DNA from: an uncultured Oscillibacter sp.
Lineage (GTDB): Bacteria > Bacillota_A > Clostridia > Oscillospirales > Oscillospiraceae
Assembly: GCA_951800675.1 (NCBI GenBank)
Contig: CATOKC010000014.1
Coordinates: 1-36,211, forward strand
Length of the DNA: 36,211 nucleotides
Direction: 5' to 3'
Shown here one piece after another: positions 1 to 7,503 of the stretch (position 1 is the stretch's first letter; each line of letters begins with the position of its first letter). The position numbers and the translations under genes were made by a program. The notes under the pieces were generated by a model. The model was not told the DNA's origin. It worked only from the letters and a program-made list of their open reading frames with translations, and made no database searches.

Positions 1-487
1 GGGCCGCCCCGCTCCGCCCGGCGGCGATGGCGGCTACGGCGGTGCCGTGACCGTTTTCGTCCGGGGCTTCCACCAGCCCGGTGGCAATTTCCGCCTTGGT
101 GTAAAGGGCTCCGTGGAGAAAGCCCCGGGGAGGCGTGCCCTGGGCTGTCATGTCCCAGAGGGCCACGATGCGGCTGGTCCCGTCCTCCCCCAGAAACTCC
201 GGGTGCCGCAGGTCCAGCCCCGAGTCCACAAAGCCGATCAGCACCCCCTGGCCTGTCAGGCCCAGGCCGGTCTCCCGCTGAACCGGGGGGATGCAGGACG
301 CCTCCAGGCTCCGGTCCGCCAGACTGCTGAGCCGCCGGGCGGGCTCGAAGCTGCTGACCTGCCAGTGGCTCAGAAGCCGCTCTGGAGACTCCTCCTCCAG
401 CTCCATGATGGCAAACTGGGCGTCCAGAAGCTCCGTGGGATAGCCCAGGGAGAGGATATCTCCCACGTATTTGATAATGTATTCCAT
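1..487 (-). CDS. Csp-like subtilisin family (S8) serine protease, 3' truncated
   Basis: The reverse strand reads 162 residues from ATG at 487, preceded by an AGGAGG ribosome site, and runs off the window start without a stop. It shows the first two catalytic blocks of subtilases: FVDSGLDLRHPEF (Asp88) and DENGHGTAVAAIAAG (His147). The Ser block would lie outside the window. About 75 residues precede the catalytic core, and there is no recognisable signal peptide. In clostridia the Csp proteases (CspB/CspA/CspC) cleave and activate pro-SleC during spore germination. The divergent neighbour here is SleC-like, so a Csp role is likely. That Asp and His are kept suggests an active CspB-type enzyme rather than a pseudoprotease. 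Family assignment is secure; the Csp role is inference from context. Confidence 0.85.
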   Translation of the reverse strand, partial: MEYIIKYVGDILSLGYPTELLDAQFAIMELEEESPERLLSHWQVSSFEPARRLSSLADRSLEASCIPPVQRETGLGLTGQGVLIGFVDSGLDLRHPEFLGEDGTSRIVALWDMTAQGTPPRGFLHGALYTKAEIATGLVEAPDENGHGTAVAAIAAGRSGAA

Positions 488-536
488 AAGCCCTCCTGTC
501 CCGATGGTCCGGACGGTAGCCGGAAGGCCCCGCCCG

Positions 537-545
537 CATAGGATA
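537..545 (+). promoter_or_regulatory. CATA-N3-TA motif before the SleC-like gene (possible sporulation-sigma -10)
   Basis: CATAGGATA lies 25 nt upstream of the start at 571 and fits the mother-cell sigma-K/E -10 pattern CATANNNTA. No well-spaced -35 element is seen: the nearest AC is 22 nt upstream. The motif is short and could occur by chance; its value is that the same pattern recurs before other sporulation-type genes in this window. Confidence 0.3.
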
Positions 546-570
546 GTATACGGAAAGGAGGAGCAGCCTT

Positions 571-1809
571 ATGAATCCAACTTATACGGACAAAGGCAGT
601 TTGCAGATTTTTGTAACGGCGGGGGAGACCCCGGACCCCATCCCGGAGGCCCGGGTCCGCGTCACGGATCCCACGGACGGGAAGGTGCTGGAGGAGGTGA
701 CCACCGATTCCTCGGGACAGACGCCCTTTATCGAGCTGCCCACGCCCCCCATGGAGTGGTCCGTGGAGGAGGGGGCGGCGGAGCGGCGGCCCTATGCCGT
801 CTACAACGTCACCGTGTTTGCCTCGGAGCGGGAGACCCTTCACCTGGGCGGAGTGGAGCTGCTGCCCGCCGGGCGGGCCATCCAGCGGGCCCCCCTGGCC
901 CCGGCCCGGTCCGGGGGCTTCAATGTACACAACGTTCTCCTGGCTCCCCACGCCCTCTGGGGAGAGCCCTCCAGCCGCCCGGAGGAAGCGGAGGTCAAGC
1001 CCCTGCCGGAGCCGGAGGGACTGGTGGTCCTGCCAGAGCCGGTGATTCCGGAGTTCATCGTGGTTCACGACGGGCGGCCCGACGACGCCTCCGCTCAAAA
1101 TTACTGGGTCCGCTTCAAGGACTATGTGAAAAATGTGGCGTGCAGTGAAATCTACTCCACCTGGAGGACGGAGGCCATCAAGGCCAACGTGCTGGCCATC
1201 CTCTCCTTCACCCTGAACCGGGTGTATACGGAGTGGTACCGGGGGAAGGGCTATGACTTCACCATCACCAGCTCCACGGCCTTCGACCAGTCCTATTCCC
1301 ACGGGCGGACCCTCTTTGAGGAAATCGGCGTGGTGGTGGACGATCTCTTTACTACTTACGTCACCAAGGAGGGCATCGCCCAGCCCCTGTTCACCCAGTA
1401 CTGCGACGGGCGGCGGACCCAGTGCCAGGGCCTGAGCCAGTGGGGCTCCCAGGCCCTGGGGGAGCAGGGCTGGGACGCGGTGAGCATCCTGCGGAAGTAC
1501 TACGGATCGGAGATCTATCTCAAGAGCGCGGAGAAGGTGGAGGGCGTCCCCCTGTCCTATGGCGGGGAGGTGCTGACCCTGGGCAGCGAGGGGGAGGCGG
1601 TGCGGACCATTCAACTCCAGCTCAACCGCGTCGCGGACAATTTCCCCGCCATCCCCAAGACCCCGGCGGACGGTATCTACGGCCCCGCCACCCAGGCGGC
1701 GGTGACGGAGTTCCAGAAGATCTTCCACCTGCCCCAGACGGGGAGCGTGGACTTCGCCGTCTGGTACGAGATTTCCAACGTCTACGTGGCTGTGGCGGAG
1801 CTGGCCTGA
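571..1809 (+). CDS. sleC: SleC-like spore cortex-lytic protein (SpoIID-like domain plus peptidoglycan-binding domain)
   Basis: This 412-residue protein starts at ATG 571 behind AAAGGAGG. Residues 1-120 form a beta-rich prodomain-like region with the YAVYNVTV motif typical of SleC-type N-termini. Residues about 180-315 are SpoIID-like: WRTEAIKANVLAI contains the expected catalytic-type Glu, and GLSQWGSQALGEQGW followed by ILRKYYG matches the GxSQxGA...GxxxxxILxxYY signature. Residues about 330-405 are a PG_binding_1 domain (LGSEGEAVRTIQLQLN, DGIYGPATQAAVTEFQ). SleC is the lytic transglycosylase that degrades spore cortex in clostridia lacking CwlJ/SleB dominance, and it is activated by Csp proteases. 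The divergent S8 protease supports this role. A generic SpoIID/PG-binding protein is the alternative. Confidence 0.8.
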   Translation: MNPTYTDKGSLQIFVTAGETPDPIPEARVRVTDPTDGKVLEEVTTDSSGQTPFIELPTPPMEWSVEEGAAERRPYAVYNVTVFASERETLHLGGVELLPAGRAIQRAPLAPARSGGFNVHNVLLAPHALWGEPSSRPEEAEVKPLPEPEGLVVLPEPVIPEFIVVHDGRPDDASAQNYWVRFKDYVKNVACSEIYSTWRTEAIKANVLAILSFTLNRVYTEWYRGKGYDFTITSSTAFDQSYSHGRTLFEEIGVVVDDLFTTYVTKEGIAQPLFTQYCDGRRTQCQGLSQWGSQALGEQGWDAVSILRKYYGSEIYLKSAEKVEGVPLSYGGEVLTLGSEGEAVRTIQLQLNRVADNFPAIPKTPADGIYGPATQAAVTEFQKIFHLPQTGSVDFAVWYEISNVYVAVAELA

Positions 1810-1817
1810 GGGCGGGA

Positions 1818-1839
1818 CGGGGGCCCGGACCGGCCCCCG
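1818..1839 (+). terminator. Hairpin after the SleC-like gene
   Basis: CGGGGGCC (1818-1825) pairs with GGCCCCCG (1832-1839) around a 6-nt loop, 8 nt after the stop codon. There is no immediate T tract. Two weaker hairpins follow at 1855-1872 and 1882-1906. Together they could end transcription before the next promoter. Confidence 0.4.
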
Positions 1840-1916
1840 CTCCCCCGGCGGATACGTTTTTCCAGAAAAACGGACGTGTGGAGGGGAAGTTTCCAGTTTT
1901 TCCCCTGAGGCAAATC

Positions 1917-1945
1917 TTGTAAACCCGGTAAGATTCTGATATACT
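1917..1945 (+). promoter_or_regulatory. Sigma-A promoter of the SLH surface-protein gene
   Basis: TTGTAA (1917-1922), a 17-nt spacer and TATACT (1940-1945), with an extended TG at 1937-1938. It is followed by an AAGGAG ribosome site before ATG 2011. Confidence 0.75.
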
Positions 1946-2010
1946 AAAAAAGACCCTCTCACGCGGGGGAGAACCCATAAGCCTTTGGGACGAATGGAAA
2001 AGGAGAGACT

Positions 2011-5000
2011 TTGATGTTGAGAAAACCTTTAAGACTGATGGCAGCCTTAATGGCCTTCTGTGTACTTGCCGCCACGTTTCCCCCGATGGGACTGGCGGCG
2101 GAAGAGAAAAGCGGCTATTTTGACTTGAAAGCCGCCGTCGAAAACGCCCAGCCGGGAGATACGATTACACTGTCAGGCGATGCTAGTATTGCCGCCGAGG
2201 CGGGAGCTCCCCCGTGGATTATTAGGAAAAATGTAACGATTGATGGAAACGGCCATTCGGTCATGGTCCGGGCTCTTGGAATTTTATTGGACGCGGATGT
2301 GACGTTCCGTAACATAAAGATATCCCTTGAAGTTACGGAAGGGCGCAACGCGATTATTGCCAATGGGCATCACCTGACGCTGGACAATGTGACGGCTACA
2401 AATCTCTCCATCAATATCTTCTGCGGCGCTTTAGAAAAGGCATCTGGAGACAATTTTTCAGTGCCCGGTCCCGGTGATGCAGGAGCAGTTACAATTAAAG
2501 GGAATACCGCTCTTCAAGGAACAAACAATATCATGGGCCCTGCCAATATTTATGCGGGCAGTCTAAGCATCGGCAGCTTTCTCGGCGACCCCGGGCCGGA
2601 GGGCGACGGGGCGCCAACCACGTTTTCCGGCAATGTTTCCATCGACATCCGTGGAAGCGCCGGGACCGGCTCTTTGGGAACGATTTACGCAGGAGGCGGA
2701 CAGAACCGGAAACCCCAAGGCGCGACTTCGGGTAAGGAGATCACCCCGAACCCGGACAAATACAGGGTGGACGGAACCGTCACCATCACCGGAACGAACG
2801 CGCTCCCCAACGTGAACGGGGAGGGAGCCACCGCGACAGAGGTGGTGTATACCGGAAACGACAATGAGGACACCAAAACCTTTGAGGATATCTCCAGCCT
2901 GTCGGTGGAGAGCGGAAAACTTGTCCTGACAGGCGACAGCTATCTCCAGAATGACGGGACGCTTACCCTTGAATCCGGCGCGAAGCTGGACCTCAGAAAC
3001 GTGAACACGGTCCCGTCCCTTGACGGAAACGAGGGTTTTCTGTTTTTGAGAGGGAACCAGACCCTTTTCATCAGCGGTCCGGTGACGGGCACAACCAAGG
3101 TTGCCATCGGCGGCACAGCCTCCGGCGACGCTGCATCTTCGTCCATGGCAACCGCGGGGCATCCATACATCTCGGCCCCCTATTCCGCCGACGGTAATTT
3201 CCGGCTTCTGCCGTATTCCACGCAGCCGAATATGACGCTGGTACGGGACGCCAACGGAAACTGGACGGCCACAGACGGCTCCTCCGGCGAGACGATCAAC
3301 CGTGTGACCAGTTTCCAGATTGTACCGGATGAGTGCTCAATAAGTATGGCGGAGAATGCTGACATCCAGATGGAAGTGGAGTTCGAAAGCGAAGTCCCTG
3401 CCGCACTGGATTTCATTCCGCTGACGGTCAGCGTGGGCGGGAAAGACCTTGTTGCAAACGAGGACCCGGTAAACGACGGCTACTATACTTATACGTATCA
3501 AGGCGGCATGCTGGAAATGACGGTTATGGACAACGCGCTGTACATTACTCCTGACCGGCAATATTCCGCTGATACGTACAAGATTCAAGTGACCATTCCC
3601 CCCAAGTACAACGGGGCGGGAAAGACGCTTACGGATTCCGTCACCCTGATCGTCACGGACGGCGGCGGAGCGCCGGACCCCGGTCCCGTGTCCATCCCTG
3701 TCCCCACGGCAAACACCGGCCTGCGGTGGACGGGCTCAGAGCAAACCGGCGTAAACGAGGGAGAGGGCTATAGCCTTTCCGGGACCAGCAAGGCGACTGC
3801 CGTAGGCGGTTACACCGCCACCGCCACGCTGAAAACCGACTACCAGTGGGAGGACGGCTCCCAGGACGCCAGGGACATCTCCTGGAGCATCGCCAAAGCC
3901 CTTGGCCCCGCCGCCCCCGCCGGCCTGGCGGGAGTCGCGCCCACCGCCGCCGGGGCTATGGACGGCGAAATCGCCGGCACCACCTCCGCCATGGAGTACG
4001 CCGCGAGCGCGAGCTTCACCGGCGCGCGGACCTGCGGCGATTCGAAAACCACCGGCCTTGCCGCCGGGACTTATTACGTGCGCCTCAAGGAAACCCGGAC
4101 CCATGAGGCGGGGGCTCATACCTCCATCACCGTCCCGGCCCCCGGCGCGGCGATGGTGACGCGAATTTCCGTCAACAGCACTGTCCACAAGACCGAATAC
4201 CAGGTGGGAGACGACCTGGATGTGAAGGGACTGACCATTGCGGTCTCCTACTCCGACGGCACAACGCGGACGGTTCCGGTGACGGCGGACATGGTTAAGG
4301 GCTTTGATTCCACCCAGGCGGTGGAAAGCCAGACGCTGACCATCCTCTATGAGGGAAAAACCGCGGCGTACACGGTCAAGATCACCGCCGTGGAACAGCC
4401 CGGCGGAACGAAGTACCAAGTCACGGTCAACAACGCCGGCGCCGGCGGAAGCGGCGGAGGCTCCTATGCGGAGGGGGACACCGTAACCCTCCGGGCGGGG
4501 AGCAAGAGCGGCTACCTGTTCTCCTCCTGGCAGCCCACGGGAGTGACGCTTTCCAACCGTTTCAGCCCGGAGATTCAGTTTGTAATGCCCGCCAACGACG
4601 TGGTTTTGCTGGTGACATGGAAGCTGGACGACGGCAGCGCGCCGCCCGTTCCCAGCCACGCCCACGCCTGGGGAACCGGCTGGAAATCCAGCGCAACCCA
4701 CCACTGGCACGAGTGCTCCGCCTCCGGCTGTCCCATTGCGGACAACAGCCAAAAGAGCGGCTATGCCGCCCACACCGCCGGAGACTGGGTGGTGGACCGG
4801 CCCGCCACCTCCTCGCAGAGCGGGACCCGGCACAAATCCTGCACGGTCTGCGGCTATGAGCTGGCCCGGGAGACCCTTCCCGCCACCGGCGGCAGCTCCT
4901 CCGGCGGGTCCTCTTCCGGGGGAGGTTCTTCCTCCGGCGGGAGCTCCCCCAACACCACGACCACAGAGAAAAACCCCGACGGGTCCACCACCTCCACCAA

Positions 5001-6006
5001 TACCAACAAAACCACCGGGACCGTGACGGAAACCACGCGGCGGCCCGACGGCTCCAAGCTGGTGGTGGAGACGAAAAAGGACGGGACCGTCACCACCACA
5101 GACACGGCCAAGGATGGCTCCACCTTCAAAACCGTGTCCCGGCCCGACGGTACCTCCGAGACCACCGTAAAGCGGGCCGACGGCCTCACCGCCTCCGTCC
5201 GGGAGAGCGGCGGCGGAGCCCGGGCCGACGTGCGGCTTCCCGCCAAGATTGCGCGGGAGAGCCAGGACGGCGGCGTGGCCCTGCCCATTCCGGCCCTGCC
5301 CGGGGAGAATACCTCCATCACCATCCACACCGGCAGCGTCCGGCTGGTCCCGGTGGAGATTCCCGTCCGAGGGAACGCCGCCACTACCGTGGCCTATCTC
5401 GTCAACGGGGATGGCTCCGAGACCATGATTAAGACCGCCTTTCTCTCCGGGGGAGAGATGACCCTCCGGGTCCCCAATGGGGCGACGGTGCGCCTCCGGG
5501 ACAACGGCAAGTCGTTCCGGGACACCCGGGGCCACTGGGCGGAGGACGCCATTGCCTTCTCCGCCGCCCGGGAGCTCTTTTCCGGCAAGACCGCCACGTC
5601 CTTTGCTCCTGACGCGCCCATGTCCCGGGCCATGCTGATGACGGTGCTGTCCCGGCTGGACGGCACGAGCGCCGGCGGCGGCTCCGCCTATGAAACGGGC
5701 ATGGCCTGGGCGGTGGCCCAGGGGGTCAGCGACGGCCGGAACCCGGAGGGGCAGGTGACCCGAGAGCAGTTCGTGGCCATGCTGCACCGCTATGCGGGGA
5801 GCCCCGCCGCCACGGACCGGGAGCTGCGGTTCAGCGATACCGGGGCGGTCAGCGCCTACGCCCGGGAGGCGGCCCGCTGGGCCGTGGAGAACGGCATCCT
5901 CAGCGGCTATGGAGACGGCTCCTTTGCACCCAAGGGAAAGGCCACCCGCGCCCAGGCGGCGACGATGCTGGCCCGGTATATCCAGTATCTGAACGGCCAA
6001 TCCTGA
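2011..6006 (+). CDS. Large secreted SLH-anchored surface protein with beta-helix, Ig-like and InlB-like modules
   Basis: This 1331-residue protein starts with a signal peptide (residues 1-29, hydrophobic core about LMAALMAFCVLAA, cut near GLAA). Residues about 35-400 look like a right-handed beta-helix/pectate-lyase fold (VTIDGNGHSV, VTFRNIKISL, LTLDNVTATNLSI). Residues about 560-630 and 716-795 are repeat and bacterial Ig-like modules (EYQVGDDLDVKGLTIAVSYS). Residues 802-870 resemble a divergent InlB B-repeat ending in FVMPANDVVLLVTWK. Residues 882-953 are His/Cys-rich, with HWHEC and CTVCGYE. A Gly/Ser linker and Thr-rich PDGS/KDGT repeats lead to three C-terminal SLH domains (about 1169-1328; GHWAEDAI, WAVENGILSGYGDGSF). 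The SLH modules should attach it non-covalently to wall polysaccharide. It is probably an adhesin; the ligand is unknown. Confidence 0.85.
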   Translation: MMLRKPLRLMAALMAFCVLAATFPPMGLAAEEKSGYFDLKAAVENAQPGDTITLSGDASIAAEAGAPPWIIRKNVTIDGNGHSVMVRALGILLDADVTFRNIKISLEVTEGRNAIIANGHHLTLDNVTATNLSINIFCGALEKASGDNFSVPGPGDAGAVTIKGNTALQGTNNIMGPANIYAGSLSIGSFLGDPGPEGDGAPTTFSGNVSIDIRGSAGTGSLGTIYAGGGQNRKPQGATSGKEITPNPDKYRVDGTVTITGTNALPNVNGEGATATEVVYTGNDNEDTKTFEDISSLSVESGKLVLTGDSYLQNDGTLTLESGAKLDLRNVNTVPSLDGNEGFLFLRGNQTLFISGPVTGTTKVAIGGTASGDAASSSMATAGHPYISAPYSADGNFRLLPYSTQPNMTLVRDANGNWTATDGSSGETINRVTSFQIVPDECSISMAENADIQMEVEFESEVPAALDFIPLTVSVGGKDLVANEDPVNDGYYTYTYQGGMLEMTVMDNALYITPDRQYSADTYKIQVTIPPKYNGAGKTLTDSVTLIVTDGGGAPDPGPVSIPVPTANTGLRWTGSEQTGVNEGEGYSLSGTSKATAVGGYTATATLKTDYQWEDGSQDARDISWSIAKALGPAAPAGLAGVAPTAAGAMDGEIAGTTSAMEYAASASFTGARTCGDSKTTGLAAGTYYVRLKETRTHEAGAHTSITVPAPGAAMVTRISVNSTVHKTEYQVGDDLDVKGLTIAVSYSDGTTRTVPVTADMVKGFDSTQAVESQTLTILYEGKTAAYTVKITAVEQPGGTKYQVTVNNAGAGGSGGGSYAEGDTVTLRAGSKSGYLFSSWQPTGVTLSNRFSPEIQFVMPANDVVLLVTWKLDDGSAPPVPSHAHAWGTGWKSSATHHWHECSASGCPIADNSQKSGYAAHTAGDWVVDRPATSSQSGTRHKSCTVCGYELARETLPATGGSSSGGSSSGGGSSSGGSSPNTTTTEKNPDGSTTSTNTNKTTGTVTETTRRPDGSKLVVETKKDGTVTTTDTAKDGSTFKTVSRPDGTSETTVKRADGLTASVRESGGGARADVRLPAKIARESQDGGVALPIPALPGENTSITIHTGSVRLVPVEIPVRGNAATTVAYLVNGDGSETMIKTAFLSGGEMTLRVPNGATVRLRDNGKSFRDTRGHWAEDAIAFSAARELFSGKTATSFAPDAPMSRAMLMTVLSRLDGTSAGGGSAYETGMAWAVAQGVSDGRNPEGQVTREQFVAMLHRYAGSPAATDRELRFSDTGAVSAYAREAARWAVENGILSGYGDGSFAPKGKATRAQAATMLARYIQYLNGQS

Positions 6007-6018
6007 ACGAACCGGCGC

Positions 6019-6051
6019 GCTGTCCGGCCCCTCCGGGGCGGAGAGGACAGC
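6019..6051 (+). terminator. Hairpin after the SLH gene
   Basis: GCTGTCC (6019-6025) pairs with GGACAGC (6045-6051). An inner GCCCC/GGGGC stem sits around TCC. There is no T tract. It acts, if at all, together with the much stronger hairpin at 6069-6106. Confidence 0.35.
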
Positions 6052-6068
6052 CATGAGCCCATCATTCA

Positions 6069-6106
6069 AAACGGCGGCGCATACCAGATGGTATGCGCCG
6101 CCGTTT
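6069..6106. terminator. Bidirectional intrinsic terminator between convergent genes
   Basis: A perfect 17-bp stem (6069-6085 with 6090-6106), loop AGAT, has AAA at its 5' end and TTT at its 3' end. It lies between the end of the SLH gene (+) and the end of the glycosyltransferase gene (-), so it can serve both. Confidence 0.8.
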
Positions 6107-6140
6107 CCCTTTCCGCCCCCGCTGCCGGAAGGAGGGGCGC

Positions 6141-7223
6141 TTACGCAGACTGCGCCGGCAGAGCCTGGAAGAAGGCCCGGTTATGGAGGACGGCCGGAGA
6201 ATCCGGCTTGAAGGCGGCGGCCAGCTCATTGAAGGTCTCCGCCCGGTCCTGGTCTCCCAGGCGGCTGTAGCAGACACAGAGCTGGATGCAGGGGAGATAG
6301 CCGTAGCAGTCCGGGGAGACGAAGCCGCCCCGGCGGTCGTTTCGTACACAGGTCAGGGCCAGGGCGTACCAGTAGGCGGCCTGGCGGTATTCCTCCCGCT
6401 GGAAGAACCAGCGGCCAATTTCACAGCAGATTTCGGCCCTGGGCTGGTCATAGGAGAAGGAGCGGAATAGCGCCGCCAGTGCCTCGCCGGGCTGGTTCAG
6501 CCGCTCATGGCAGTAGGCGCAGTGACAGCAGGCGTCGATGTTGTTTTCCACCCAGCCGCCCCCGTCCGCCAGGAACCTCTCAAAAACTGCCAGCGCCTCT
6601 TCCCAGCGCTGGTGGTAATACAGCTCCCGGCCATAGTAGAATTGCTGCCGGGGCTCCAGCTCGCGGCCTGCGGCCAGCTGGGCCTGATAGATGCGCAGAT
6701 TCCGGTCCGGATCGGAGGGGCGGGCTTTTCGATGGGTGACGGCGAAGTCCGCGTAGAGGACCTTCCCAACGGGGGCGACGGCTTCGTGCACAGCCCCGGC
6801 CCAGCGCATACCGGCCCGGTTTTTGATCAGTCGCTCCCGGTAATAGGAGAAGGTGACATGGCCGCCTTCGTCAAAGCCGGTGTGATAAGGGGCCATGACC
6901 ACAGAGACGGCGGGATCCAGGGACTCCTTCAAGGCGAGAAAGGCGGCCCGGTCCTCCTCCAGCAGCACGTCGTCCGCGTCCAGCCACAGGCAGTAGTCCA
7001 TAGACGCATGGGCGAAGGATTCGTTTCGGGCGGCGGCAAAGTCGTCCCGCCAGAGAAAGTCGATGATCCGGGGGGTAAAGCGGGCGGCGATTTCCTTTGT
7101 GCGGTCGGTGGAGCCGGTGTCCACGATGATGATTTCATCCGCCAGACCGGCGGCGCTTTCCAGGCAGCGTTCCAGCACGTCCTCCTCGTTTTTCACGATC
7201 ATGCACAGACTGACGCTCACCAT
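6141..7223 (-). CDS. GT2 family glycosyltransferase with C-terminal TPR-like region
   Basis: This is a 360-residue cytosolic protein. Residues 1-230 are a GT-A glycosyltransferase family 2 domain: SLCMIVKNEEDVLERCL at the N-terminus, the nucleotide-binding IIIVDTGSTD (Asp36), and the metal-binding LDADD (82-85). Residues about 190-350 are helical TPR-like repeats (YYHQRWEEALAVFERFL, GRWFFQREEYRQAAYWYALAL). This GT2-TPR architecture is shared with protein O-glycosyltransferases of the SgtA/SunS type. SgtA of Clostridioides difficile modifies the spore collagen-like protein BclA3. The gene is divergent from a spore-surface-like gene and near two collagen-like genes, so those Thr-rich collagen stalks are likely substrates (inference). 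Start ATG 7223 is preceded by an AAAGGAGG-type site. Confidence 0.85.
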   Translation of the reverse strand: MVSVSLCMIVKNEEDVLERCLESAAGLADEIIIVDTGSTDRTKEIAARFTPRIIDFLWRDDFAAARNESFAHASMDYCLWLDADDVLLEEDRAAFLALKESLDPAVSVVMAPYHTGFDEGGHVTFSYYRERLIKNRAGMRWAGAVHEAVAPVGKVLYADFAVTHRKARPSDPDRNLRIYQAQLAAGRELEPRQQFYYGRELYYHQRWEEALAVFERFLADGGGWVENNIDACCHCAYCHERLNQPGEALAALFRSFSYDQPRAEICCEIGRWFFQREEYRQAAYWYALALTCVRNDRRGGFVSPDCYGYLPCIQLCVCYSRLGDQDRAETFNELAAAFKPDSPAVLHNRAFFQALPAQSA

Positions 7224-7365
7224 ATTGGAGCCTCCTTTGACTCACTGTAATGGGCCGCCCACCGGGTTGACCGGCAGGCGGGAGACACGGGCCTTAGCGG
7301 CAAAGCCGGAGTTGGGCGCGGCGGGTCGGCCAAGAGAGGGGGCTTTCGCGGCGCGGCGCCCGGGC

Positions 7366-7396
7366 TATTCTATGCGCCCGCCACCTTCCGGGTTCC
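7366..7396 (-). promoter_or_regulatory. Sporulation-sigma-like promoter of the glycosyltransferase gene
   Basis: On the minus strand GGAACC (7396-7391) is followed after 12 nt by GGCGCATAGAATA (ending at 7366). CATAGAATA fits the sigma-K -10 pattern CATANNNTA, and the AC of GGAACC sits 17 nt before it, as expected for a sigma-K -35. The same GGAACC-N12-GGCGCATAG arrangement lies upstream of the collagen-like operon. It is 142 nt from the start codon. Confidence 0.5.
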
Positions 7397-7417
7397 CAGA
7401 GGAACGGAGCGACCCCG

Positions 7418-7426
7418 CATAACATA
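7418..7426 (+). promoter_or_regulatory. CATA-N3-TA motif before the Cys/Pro-rich gene
   Basis: CATAACATA matches CATANNNTA, 77 nt upstream of ATG 7504. A GGAAC lies nearby (7401-7405) but with a shorter spacing than in the paired promoters at 7366 and 12990, so the -35 assignment is open. Confidence 0.3.
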
Positions 7427-7436
7427 AAGTAGAATA

Positions 7437-7457
7437 GCGGTATGGATATCCAACCGC
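7437..7457. repeat. Imperfect 21-nt inverted repeat in the leader of the Cys/Pro-rich gene
   Basis: GCGGT (7437-7441) and ACCGC (7453-7457) flank the perfect palindrome TGGATATCCA (7443-7452), with a single unpaired A at 7442. It lies just downstream of the putative -10 at 7418-7426, where an operator or a 5' mRNA hairpin would be expected. Confidence 0.4.
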
Positions 7458-7503
7458 ATAATTCCGCCCCGGCGACGTCCGGGACGCATAATGGAGTTTT
7501 CAT

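Noticed and set aside
370..1962. Long open frame (530 codons) on the minus strand opposite the SleC-like gene
   Set aside because: It is a by-product of GC-rich third positions. The plus-strand protein has clear SpoIID-like and PG-binding motifs, and the minus frame overlaps both neighbouring genes and has no domain.
3736..6069. Minus-strand open frame of 777 codons inside the SLH gene
   Set aside because: Low-complexity Gly/Pro/Arg/Val translation, no motifs, and complete overlap with a well-supported gene.
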